Below are positions 50,959 to 58,501 of a stretch of DNA of 64,000 bases, in pieces; the stretch's first letter is position 1; each line of letters opens with the position of its first letter. A program made the position numbers and the translations under genes. The notes beneath the pieces were generated by a model. It saw only the letters and a list, made by a program, of their open reading frames with translations. It was not told the DNA's origin and did not search any database. This DNA comes from an uncultured Victivallis sp. (GTDB lineage Bacteria; Verrucomicrobiota; Lentisphaeria; Victivallales; Victivallaceae): positions 1 through 64,000 of the forward strand of contig NZ_CALXSK010000010.1 of the NCBI RefSeq assembly GCF_944391105.1, read 5' to 3'.

Positions 50959-53328
50959 ATGACGAAGAATTGGAAGCGAATAACGGTCGATCGGATGCCG
51001 TTCGGCCGGCGGGTGGAAACCAGCCGCTGGGTGGAGGATGGCGTCTGGGCGGCGAAATGGATCGCGCTGCCTTCCGGCCGCGGTTCGGCCGGAACGGTTG
51101 CCTACCGCAATTGCTTTGCGCTGTCCACGCCGGGGCGGAGGCTGATCGGAGTGGCGGCCGACGCGGTCTACCGGCTCTGGGTCGACGGCGTTGAGGTCGC
51201 CTCCGGGCCGGAACTCGGCGATGGAAAAAACGCTTTTGTCGATACTTTTGAATGGAACGCGGAGCCGGGCGAACATGTTTTTGTGGCGCTGGTCACGAGC
51301 TTCGGCGGTTGCGGGCCTTATGGAAAGGTCGAGTTCGAACACGGCTTTCTGCTGGCTGCGGACGGCGATGAAGCCGGGAAGATCGAAAGCCGGGCGGAGA
51401 ACTTTGATGCGCTGCCGGTTGCCGGACTTGCCTTCGAGCCGATCCGCGGCTGGCCCGCGAGTGTCGGGCAGGAGCTGACGTTTGACGCGGCCGGGTATCC
51501 GGCGGGAATCGAACGGGGCTGCTGTGAGGGTTGGCGCCCCGTCACGGAACTGCGTCCCGGCGGAGACGCCGATCTGCGCAATGAGTTTGTGCCGCAGCCG
51601 CTGCTGCGCCCCGCGACGCTCCCGGAAATGGAGACGAAGGAAATTCGCGGCTTTACGGTCCGTTATGCCGGGCCGTTCGGTGGCCGGCTGTTCCGGGCGG
51701 CCGACAATCGCGCCGAAGAGCTCGACGGAATCGGCGAGGCGTTGCGGAACGGCACGTTTGAAGTTCCGCCGCGCACGGAGTTGAGACTGCTGCTCGAACT
51801 CGACGATTATTACTGTGTGCGTCCGCGTCTTGTGACCTCCGGCGGGAGAGGCGCGAAGATTTCACTCGGCTGGGCTGAAACGCTCATGACCGAGGAGCGG
51901 GAAGTTCGCGCCAAAGCGGAGCGGACGCAGTGGCGCGACCGCTATTTTTTCGGGATTTACGACCATTTTCTGCCGGACGGCCGGGAGCGGATGGCGTTCT
52001 GGACGGCCTGGTATCGGGCCGGGCGGTTCGTTTCGCTGGAGATACGCACGGGCGGGGAGCCGTTGCGGATTGACCGGCTTGGGCTGGAGGAGTTCCGCTA
52101 TCCGCTTGCTCTGGACAGCTCCATCTCAACGGGTTGCGCGGATCTCGACCAGCTTTCCGTGCTCGCGCGACGGACGCTTGAGATGTGTTCGCACGACACT
52201 TTCATGGACTGCCCCTATTACGAACAGTTGATGTATCTCGGGGACACCCGGATTCAGGCGCTGCTGACGCTGACGATCTCCCGTGATTCCCGGCTGGTCG
52301 AGAAGGCGCTGCGGATGTTTGCCTCCGCACAGCTCGAATCGGGGCTTTTCCCGTCGCGCCATCCGTCGCGGATCACGCAGATCATTCCGACCTTTTCGCC
52401 GTTCTTCATCGGCATGCTGGAGGATTATGCGCGCTGGCGCGGCGGTCCGCTTGTCGCGGAGCTGCTCCCTGCGGCCCGGCGGGTGACGGATGCGTATGAG
52501 CGGTGGATCGGCGGGGATGGGCTGGTTTCGATTCCGCGCACCTGGTGTTTCGTCGACTGGACGGGGTGGACGGCGGGAGTGCCGCCGGAGGCGGAGCGCG
52601 GAGTTTCCGGAATCGTGAATGCGCTTTATCTTTACGGTCTGGGGTCGCTGGCGAATCTCTACGAACTGACCGGGGACGGCGTGATGGCGGACTACTTCCG
52701 CCGCCGCGCGGAAGTTCTGGCCGGCGCGGTGATCCGCAAATTCTGGCGCGAGGAGCGGAGTCTCTTTGCGGACACGGCGGACGACCGGAGTTTTTCGGAG
52801 CACATGCAGATTCTGATGCTGCTTTCCGGGGCGTTGCCGGAGAAGATCGAAACGGCGTGCGGCAGAGGGCTGTGCGAGGCGGACGGGCTCGTGCGGACGA
52901 CGGTCTATTTCAGCTTCTATCTCTTTGAGGCGTATCGGAAACTGAATCGTCCCGACCTTTTCGACCGGAGGCTCGACCTCTTCCGGTCGATGTTGAAGCT
53001 CAATCTCGCGACGCTGCTGGAGGAGCCGGAGCCGAGTCGTTCTGACTGTCACGCCTGGAGTGCGCATATTCTCTGGCATTTTTACGCGTCGATGCTCGGG
53101 GTCCGTCCGGCCGGGTACGGGTTCCGACAGGTGGAAATAAGGCCGCAGCTGCTGCCGGGACGGCGGGTTCACGGCCGGATCGCGCACCCTGCGGGCGGCG
53201 TGATCGAAGTGGAGGCGGAAGCGGGACGCGCGGTCGTGACTCTTCCGCCCGGATTGAATGGAAGTTACTGTTTTCCGGACGGGCGGCGCGTCGCCCTCGC
53301 TCCGGGACGGAATGAAATCAAAGGATGA
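50959..53328 (+). CDS. GH78-like alpha-L-rhamnosidase
   Basis: A 789-residue protein without signal peptide. The N-terminal part is a lectin-like sandwich (WIALPSG, LWVDGVEVASGPELGDG); the (alpha/alpha)6 barrel begins near residue 385 with HDTFMDCPYYEQLMYLGDTR, which holds the Asp/Glu pair typical of GH78 (usually DCPxRxExxGWxGD). It continues with FVDWTGW and SGIVNALYLYGL, and ends in HAWSAHILWHFYASMLGVRP, also characteristic, with a C-terminal sandwich. It releases terminal L-rhamnose. GGGGG upstream supports ATG 50959. It is 6 bases before the esterase gene. Confidence 0.82.
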   Translation: MTKNWKRITVDRMPFGRRVETSRWVEDGVWAAKWIALPSGRGSAGTVAYRNCFALSTPGRRLIGVAADAVYRLWVDGVEVASGPELGDGKNAFVDTFEWNAEPGEHVFVALVTSFGGCGPYGKVEFEHGFLLAADGDEAGKIESRAENFDALPVAGLAFEPIRGWPASVGQELTFDAAGYPAGIERGCCEGWRPVTELRPGGDADLRNEFVPQPLLRPATLPEMETKEIRGFTVRYAGPFGGRLFRAADNRAEELDGIGEALRNGTFEVPPRTELRLLLELDDYYCVRPRLVTSGGRGAKISLGWAETLMTEEREVRAKAERTQWRDRYFFGIYDHFLPDGRERMAFWTAWYRAGRFVSLEIRTGGEPLRIDRLGLEEFRYPLALDSSISTGCADLDQLSVLARRTLEMCSHDTFMDCPYYEQLMYLGDTRIQALLTLTISRDSRLVEKALRMFASAQLESGLFPSRHPSRITQIIPTFSPFFIGMLEDYARWRGGPLVAELLPAARRVTDAYERWIGGDGLVSIPRTWCFVDWTGWTAGVPPEAERGVSGIVNALYLYGLGSLANLYELTGDGVMADYFRRRAEVLAGAVIRKFWREERSLFADTADDRSFSEHMQILMLLSGALPEKIETACGRGLCEADGLVRTTVYFSFYLFEAYRKLNRPDLFDRRLDLFRSMLKLNLATLLEEPEPSRSDCHAWSAHILWHFYASMLGVRPAGYGFRQVEIRPQLLPGRRVHGRIAHPAGGVIEVEAEAGRAVVTLPPGLNGSYCFPDGRRVALAPGRNEIKG

Positions 53329-53334
53329 GGTTTT

Positions 53335-54153
53335 ATGGAAACGATCAAACTCTGGAAGTCGGTGGAGAGTGCGGGCACCGGGAATCCCGCCGATGATTTC
53401 GACCCGTATCTCGAACTTTATCTGCTTGACGGGACGCAGCCTGCGCGCGGTGCGGTCATTGTCTGTCCCGGGGGCGGTTACTGCGCCCGGGCGCCGCATG
53501 AGGGCGAGCCGATCGCACGGAAATTCAACGAACTCGGATTCCACGCCTTCGTGCTGCAGTACCGGGTTTCTCCGTACCGCTTCCCCGCGCCGCAGCGGGA
53601 TCTGTTCCGGGCGATCCGGATCGTGCGGAGCCGCGCGGAAGAGTGGGGCGTCAATCCGGAGCAGATCGCGGTGCTCGGATTCTCCGCGGGCGGACATCTC
53701 GTCGCTTCCGCGGGGACGCTTTTCAATGAAGTTGACGCGAAGGCGGGAGACGCCGCCGACGCCTGCTCGCAGAGACCTGACGCGATCATTCCCTGCTACC
53801 CGGTGATTTCGTTCAGTCGGGAATGGGGGCATCGCGGCAGCGGCGAAAATCTGCTGGGCGCCTCCCTCGACGAGCTTGAAGATCGTTTCTGCCTCAGCAG
53901 CCGGGTGACGGCCGATACGCCTCCGGCTTTTCTGTGGCATACCGCGACGGATGGCGGGGTTCCGGTGCGGAACTCGATCGCGTTTGCGGAGGCGTGCTGG
54001 AAAAACGGTGTACCGGCGGAGCTGCACGTGTTTCCGGCGGGACCGCACGGCATCGGGCTCGCTTTGGATTACCCCGAGGCGAAAATCTGGCCGGAACTCG
54101 CGGCGATGTTCCTCACGACGACGTGCGGATTCTCCGCGCGGAGCCGGGCATAA
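53335..54153 (+). CDS. BD-FAE-like alpha/beta hydrolase (esterase)
   Basis: A 272-residue cytoplasmic hydrolase of the BD-FAE/acetyl-esterase type: oxyanion loop CPGGGYCARA, nucleophile elbow LGFSAGGHL, then a C-terminal TPPAFLWHTATDGGVPV with the acid, and the catalytic His in FPAGPHGIGL. These enzymes remove acetyl or feruloyl groups from plant oligosaccharides. It is co-transcribed with the alpha-L-rhamnosidase (6-base gap), consistent with stepwise breakdown of acetylated, rhamnose-bearing glycans such as pectin. Confidence 0.85.
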   Translation: METIKLWKSVESAGTGNPADDFDPYLELYLLDGTQPARGAVIVCPGGGYCARAPHEGEPIARKFNELGFHAFVLQYRVSPYRFPAPQRDLFRAIRIVRSRAEEWGVNPEQIAVLGFSAGGHLVASAGTLFNEVDAKAGDAADACSQRPDAIIPCYPVISFSREWGHRGSGENLLGASLDELEDRFCLSSRVTADTPPAFLWHTATDGGVPVRNSIAFAEACWKNGVPAELHVFPAGPHGIGLALDYPEAKIWPELAAMFLTTTCGFSARSRA

Positions 54154-54174
54154 CCGGAAGGAGAACGGGGCACG

Positions 54175-54864
54175 ATGTTTTTCGATCCGGTCTATCTGCT
54201 GTTCACGCTGCCCGGGATTCTGCTGGGGCTCTGGGCATCGGCGAAGACGAAATTCACGTTTGACCGCTATTCCCGGGTGGAGAGCCTGAACCGGGTGACC
54301 GGTGCATCGGCCGCGCTGCGGCTGCTCGCGAACGCGGGGATCCGCGACGTCCGGGTGGAGGAGACGCAGGGATTCCTGAGCGATCACTATGATCCGACGG
54401 CGAAGGTGCTGCGTCTTTCGCCGGGCGTCTACCGGTCGGATTCCATTGCGGCGATCGGCGTGGCGTGCCACGAGGCGGGTCATGCGATTCAGCATGCGCA
54501 GGGATATTCGGCGCTCGGGCTGCGCAGTTCTCTTGTGCCGCTTGTGAATCTCGCGAGCCCCGGGGCATATATTTTCTTTCTGATCGGGCTTGTTCTGAAC
54601 AGTCCGGCGCTGCTCTGGCTGGGGATCATCTGCTTTGGCATGGCAGTGCTTTTCTCTCTGGTGACGTTGCCGGTGGAGTATGACGCGAGCCGCCGCGCGA
54701 AGCAGCTCATGGTCTCTTCCGGAATTGTGACGCAGAGCGAAGCGGAGGGGGCGGGGGAGGTGCTTTCCGCGGCGTTTCTCACCTACGTGGCCTCCGCAGT
54801 GACGGCGCTGCTGACGCTGCTCTATTTTCTGTTCCGTTCAGGGCTTCTCGGGCGGAGGGATTGA
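54175..54864 (+). CDS. zinc metallopeptidase, membrane-embedded (YugP family)
   Basis: A 229-residue membrane protein of the neutral zinc metallopeptidase family (PF04298). The catalytic motif ACHEAGHAIQH carries the two zinc-binding His and the Glu. A hydrophobic start (YLLFTLPGILLGLWA), a long central hydrophobic pair (YIFFLIGLVLNSPALLWLGI, GMAVLFSLVTLP) and the family VEYDASRRAK with C-terminal AFLTYVASAVTALLTLLYFL are all recognisable. Its role is unknown, perhaps membrane quality control. AAGGAG is upstream. It is 21 bases after the esterase gene. Confidence 0.88.
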   Translation: MFFDPVYLLFTLPGILLGLWASAKTKFTFDRYSRVESLNRVTGASAALRLLANAGIRDVRVEETQGFLSDHYDPTAKVLRLSPGVYRSDSIAAIGVACHEAGHAIQHAQGYSALGLRSSLVPLVNLASPGAYIFFLIGLVLNSPALLWLGIICFGMAVLFSLVTLPVEYDASRRAKQLMVSSGIVTQSEAEGAGEVLSAAFLTYVASAVTALLTLLYFLFRSGLLGRRD

Positions 54865-54889
54865 AAAAGACGGGTCGACGTGATATATT
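54861..54889 (+). promoter_or_regulatory. promoter of the heptose/Kdo gene cluster
   Basis: TTGAAA (54861-54866), 17 bases, TATATT (54884-54889). It overlaps the end of the metallopeptidase gene. Confidence 0.65.
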
Positions 54890-54933
54890 GTGAACGGTAA
54901 GGAAGGCAATTTATTCTGAACACGAGGTTCCAA

Positions 54934-55401
54934 TTGGCTCGACGGATCACTTATTCCGCCCGGTTCCGCCGCGATTATATCGCAGCGCTTGCCGTGGTTA
55001 TTTTTTTCGTGATCGTGATTGCGGAGATCACGATTGCGATCAGCATTCCCGCTTATCTGAAACGGGAGAACGCAATGGCGCTGGAGGTGCGGCGGCTCCA
55101 GCTGCTCGAATCGTTCGATCATGCCCGCAACATATCGAGCAAACTGAAGGTTCGCGGCGGCGAAACCGCGGAGCTGGAGGCCCGGCTGGTCGGCTGGGGA
55201 CTCAATTCCCTTGCCCCTTATCTGCGTGACCATGCCGGATCTCTTTCGGGAGAGGAGATCGCCGAGATGCAGACCACGGTTACGGAATTCATCCGGATCA
55301 TGACCCGGCTCCGCGATACGGGGCCGTACTGCGTGGAGCAGAAGCTCGATACCGGCGGCTATATCGACAGCCGGATTCCGCAGGAGGCGAAATCGAAATG
55401 A
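54934..55401 (+). CDS. single-pass membrane protein of unknown function
   Basis: A 155-residue protein starting at TTG 54934 with GAGG upstream. It has a basic N-terminus, one membrane helix (AALAVVIFFVIVIAEITIAI) and a periplasmic part of about 105 residues that is mainly helical. No family is recognised. Its stop overlaps the rfaE1 start (ATGA), so it is coupled to LPS-core genes and may belong to envelope assembly. The position recalls LptC, but the topology without beta repeats does not support that. Confidence 0.7.
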   Translation: MARRITYSARFRRDYIAALAVVIFFVIVIAEITIAISIPAYLKRENAMALEVRRLQLLESFDHARNISSKLKVRGGETAELEARLVGWGLNSLAPYLRDHAGSLSGEEIAEMQTTVTEFIRIMTRLRDTGPYCVEQKLDTGGYIDSRIPQEAKSK

Positions 55402-56405
55402 GAGAAGAGGATTTTTCCGGAATTCTGCGCCGATTCGGTTCCTGCCGGGTTGCCGTGGTCGGAGACATGATGCTCGATGTTTACCTCTGGGGGCGGGTCA
55501 GCCGGATATCGCCGGAGGCGCCGGTTCCGGTTGTGAATGTTCAGAACCGGACGAGCTGTCTCGGGGGGGCTGCGAACGTCATGCGCAACGTCGCGACGCT
55601 CGGGGCGCGGGCCTTTGCATTCGGCGTGACCGGATGCGACCTCACCGGGGATGAGCTTGCCGCGGAGTTGAGGAAGTATCGGATCGGCGTCGACGGTGTG
55701 CTGCGGGATGAGACGCGGCGCACGACCGAGAAACGTCGCGTGATCGCCGGGGTTCAGCAGTTGTTGCGGGAGGATTATGAGGATCTGCATGCCGTTCCCG
55801 ATGAGATTCGGCGGAAGATGGTTGAACAGGTGATCCGGCTGATTCGCGCGGGTGAGGTCGACGCGGTGATCTTCGAGGATTACCGCAAGGGGCTGCTGGC
55901 CGGATGGATGCTTGAGGAGGTCGTTGCCGAAGCGCGGCGCGCGGGTGTGGTGACGGCGCTGGATCCGAAGCCGGAGAGCATTGCTCCCGTGAAGGGCATT
56001 TCCGTTATGAAGCCGAACCGGAGCGAGGCGTTCGCACTTGCCGGAATCCCCGATTCCGCCGAATGGGTTCATCCGCTCGAAGACCGGGCGCTGGCGGAGG
56101 TGGCGCGGCGGCTGCTCGACGAATGGGCGCCGGAACAGCTTTTGATTTCGCTCGCCGCGCAGGGGATGGCGCTCTTCGGGCGGGACGGGACGGTCGAGGT
56201 GATTCCGACCCGGGCGCGTGAAGTGTTCGATGTGTCGGGAGCAGGGGATACCGTGACCGCCACGTTCACGCTCGCGCTGGTCTCCGGGGCGACGCCGGTG
56301 CAGGCTGCAGAGCTTGCGAACCGGGCGGCGGGCGTGGTGGTTGCGAAAGTCGGAACCGTTCCGGTTCATTTTGCGGAGTTGGATGAGGCTTTGAAGAAGG
56401 CCTGA
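55398..56405 (+). CDS. rfaE1: D-glycero-beta-D-manno-heptose-7-phosphate kinase
   Basis: A 335-residue PfkB-type kinase: VVGDMMLDVYLWGRVSRISPE, the two family signatures LGGAANVMRNVATLG and the C-terminal FDVSGAGDTVTATF with the catalytic Asp. It phosphorylates heptose-7-phosphate at O1 in ADP-heptose synthesis for LPS core. The C-terminal adenylyltransferase part of fused HldE proteins is missing, so a separate RfaE2 must lie elsewhere. It overlaps the upstream gene by ATGA and is 23 bases before kdsB. Confidence 0.9.
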   Translation: MREEDFSGILRRFGSCRVAVVGDMMLDVYLWGRVSRISPEAPVPVVNVQNRTSCLGGAANVMRNVATLGARAFAFGVTGCDLTGDELAAELRKYRIGVDGVLRDETRRTTEKRRVIAGVQQLLREDYEDLHAVPDEIRRKMVEQVIRLIRAGEVDAVIFEDYRKGLLAGWMLEEVVAEARRAGVVTALDPKPESIAPVKGISVMKPNRSEAFALAGIPDSAEWVHPLEDRALAEVARRLLDEWAPEQLLISLAAQGMALFGRDGTVEVIPTRAREVFDVSGAGDTVTATFTLALVSGATPVQAAELANRAAGVVVAKVGTVPVHFAELDEALKKA

Positions 56406-56428
56406 AACAGATAAGGAAGAGGTCGATC

Positions 56429-57166
56429 ATGAGTCAGGATCGCGTTGCGGTGGTGATTCCGTCGCGTTATGCCAGTACGAGATTTCCGGCCAAGCCGCTG
56501 GCGATGCTTTGCGGTAAGCCGATGGTTCAGCATGTGTATGAGAAGGCGGCCGCATCGTCGGCGGATCTGACGGTGGTCGCGACCGATCATCAGGCGATTT
56601 ATAACACGGTTGTCGGATTCGGCGGGAAGGCGGTCATGACCGCGGAGTCGCATCCGTCCGGCACCGACCGGATCGCCGAGGCGGTTTCGAAGCTCGGCGG
56701 TGAGGTCGACATCATCATCAACGTCCAGGGGGATGAACCGTTGATTCCGACTTCCGTGATCGACGAACTCATCGCGATCATGAAGTGCGACCCTTCGATC
56801 GAGATGGCGACGGTCGCCGTGCCGGGGAACCGCGCAACGATGACCGAGAACAATGTGAAGGTGGTGTTCGGCGAGGATCGGTTCGCGCTCTACTTCAGCC
56901 GGTCGATGATTCCGTTTCTGCGCAAGGGCGGAGTGGAGGCGCCGGTCTATCTGCACTGGGGAATTTACGCGTACCGGCGGAGTGCGCTTGAGCGTTTCGT
57001 ATCGCTGCCGCCTGGCCGCCTGGAGAACTGCGAGAAACTCGAACAATTGCGGGCGCTGGAAAACGGAATCCGGATTTACGTTCACCTTTCGGAACTTGAG
57101 AGCATCGGGATCGACACTCCGGAAGATCTTGTCCGGGCGGAGAAAAAGCTTCTGGAGGGCAGGTGA
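56429..57166 (+). CDS. kdsB: CMP-Kdo synthetase KdsB
   Basis: A 245-residue cytidylyltransferase: the nucleotide loop VVIPSRYASTRFPAKPLA, SGTDRIAEAV, NVQGDEPLI and the closing GIDTPEDLVRAE. It activates Kdo as CMP-Kdo for lipid A-core assembly. Length and motifs are typical. It is 1 base before kdsA. Confidence 0.96.
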   Translation: MSQDRVAVVIPSRYASTRFPAKPLAMLCGKPMVQHVYEKAAASSADLTVVATDHQAIYNTVVGFGGKAVMTAESHPSGTDRIAEAVSKLGGEVDIIINVQGDEPLIPTSVIDELIAIMKCDPSIEMATVAVPGNRATMTENNVKVVFGEDRFALYFSRSMIPFLRKGGVEAPVYLHWGIYAYRRSALERFVSLPPGRLENCEKLEQLRALENGIRIYVHLSELESIGIDTPEDLVRAEKKLLEGR

Positions 57167-57167
57167 G

Positions 57168-57980
57168 ATGAAAGTCGTTCAGGCCGGAAGCGTCACGTTC
57201 GGAGACGGGAATCTTGTGCTGATCGGCGGCCCCTGCCAGGCCGAGAGTCTCGAACTCTGCTGCGAAGTGGCGGAGTTTCTGAAAGGTCTCTGCGCGGAGC
57301 TGGGAGTACAGTATGTGTTCAAGGCGTCGTATGACAAGGCGAACCGTTCGAGCGAAAAGGGGGTGCGCGGCCCGGGGCTCGAACGCGGGGTTGAAATTCT
57401 TGCGGAGGTGAAACGCCGTTACGCCGTTCCGGTCATTACGGACGTGCATGAAACGGCGGATGTTCCGAAGGTTGCCGAGGTTGCGGACATTCTTCAGATT
57501 CCTGCGTTCCTCTGCCGCCAGACCGACCTGCTGCACGCGGCCGGGCGCAGCGGACGTGCGGTCAACATCAAAAAAGGGCAGTTCATGGCGCCCGAGGATA
57601 TGGCCGGCGCCCTTGAAAAGGTCCGTTCGACGGGCAATGAAAAGATTCTTCTGACCGAGCGCGGGACGACGTTCGGTTATCACAATCTTGTGGTGGACAT
57701 GCGCTCGCTTGTGACGATGCGCTCGTTCGGGGTGCCTGTGGTGTTCGATGCGACCCACTCGGTGCAGCTGCCGGGAGGGCTCGGCAACGCCTCGGGCGGT
57801 CGCCGGGAGTTTGTCGCGCCGCTGGCGCGCGCCGCTGCGGCGGTCGGAATCGACGCACTGTTCACGGAGGTGCATCCCCGCCCGGATGAAGCGATGTCCG
57901 ATGGTCCGAACTCGCTTGATTTCAAGCAGGCCCGGGAAATTTTAACAAAGGTGAAACAGATTCATGACACGCTCAGATAA
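57168..57980 (+). CDS. kdsA: Kdo-8-phosphate synthase KdsA
   Basis: A 270-residue aldolase-type barrel joining phosphoenolpyruvate and arabinose-5-phosphate. Motifs: LIGGPCQAES, FKASYDKANRSS, GLERGVEIL, TDVHET, LLTERGTTFGYHNLVVD and DATHSVQLPGG. The Cys of the first motif (GPCQ) suggests a metal-dependent class II enzyme. AGG lies before the ATG at 57168. It overlaps kdsC by 17 bases. Confidence 0.96.
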   Translation: MKVVQAGSVTFGDGNLVLIGGPCQAESLELCCEVAEFLKGLCAELGVQYVFKASYDKANRSSEKGVRGPGLERGVEILAEVKRRYAVPVITDVHETADVPKVAEVADILQIPAFLCRQTDLLHAAGRSGRAVNIKKGQFMAPEDMAGALEKVRSTGNEKILLTERGTTFGYHNLVVDMRSLVTMRSFGVPVVFDATHSVQLPGGLGNASGGRREFVAPLARAAAAVGIDALFTEVHPRPDEAMSDGPNSLDFKQAREILTKVKQIHDTLR

Positions 57981-58482
57981 ACTGAAAAAAATCAAGGCGA
58001 TCGTTCTTGATGTGGACGGCGTCCTGACCGACGGCCGCGTGGGGTTCGGCGGAGAGGACGAAATCAAGTTCTTCCATCTTCGCGACGGGCACTGGCTGAA
58101 GATGGCGATGCGGGAGGGGCTGAAAGTCGGTATGCTTTCCGGGCGCGCTGCGAAGGCGAACCGGTTGCGCGCGGCGGAGCTCGGTCTCACCTTCATCTAT
58201 GAGAACTGCATCGATAAGCTTGAGGCGTTTGAACGCATGCTCCGGGAGCAGGGGCTTTCCGCCGAAGAGTGTCTGTACATCGGGGATGACGTGATCGATC
58301 TGCCGCCGATGCGGCGCGCCGGGGTCGGTGTGGTGGTCGCCGACGGCATGCCCGAACTCGACGAGGCGGCGCTGTGGCGTACGATTCTGCCGGGCGGACA
58401 CGGCGCTGTGGCGGAGGTTGTGCACCTTCTGCTTGCCGAACAGGGCAGGCTCGACGCCGCGCTCGAACGCTATCGTCGTTGA
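57964..58482 (+). CDS. kdsC: Kdo-8-phosphate phosphatase KdsC
   Basis: A 172-residue HAD phosphatase, class C0: VLDVDGVLTDG with the nucleophile Asp, MLSGRAAKA, KLEAFERML with the Lys, and the acidic YIGDDVIDLPPM. It dephosphorylates Kdo-8-phosphate, the third Kdo step. Its start overlaps kdsA and it is 19 bases before the LptA-like gene. The arabinose-5-phosphate isomerase KdsD is not in the window. Confidence 0.93.
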   Translation: MTRSDKLKKIKAIVLDVDGVLTDGRVGFGGEDEIKFFHLRDGHWLKMAMREGLKVGMLSGRAAKANRLRAAELGLTFIYENCIDKLEAFERMLREQGLSAEECLYIGDDVIDLPPMRRAGVGVVVADGMPELDEAALWRTILPGGHGAVAEVVHLLLAEQGRLDAALERYRR

Positions 58483-58501
58483 ACAACGGCAGGGGAGAGC
58501 C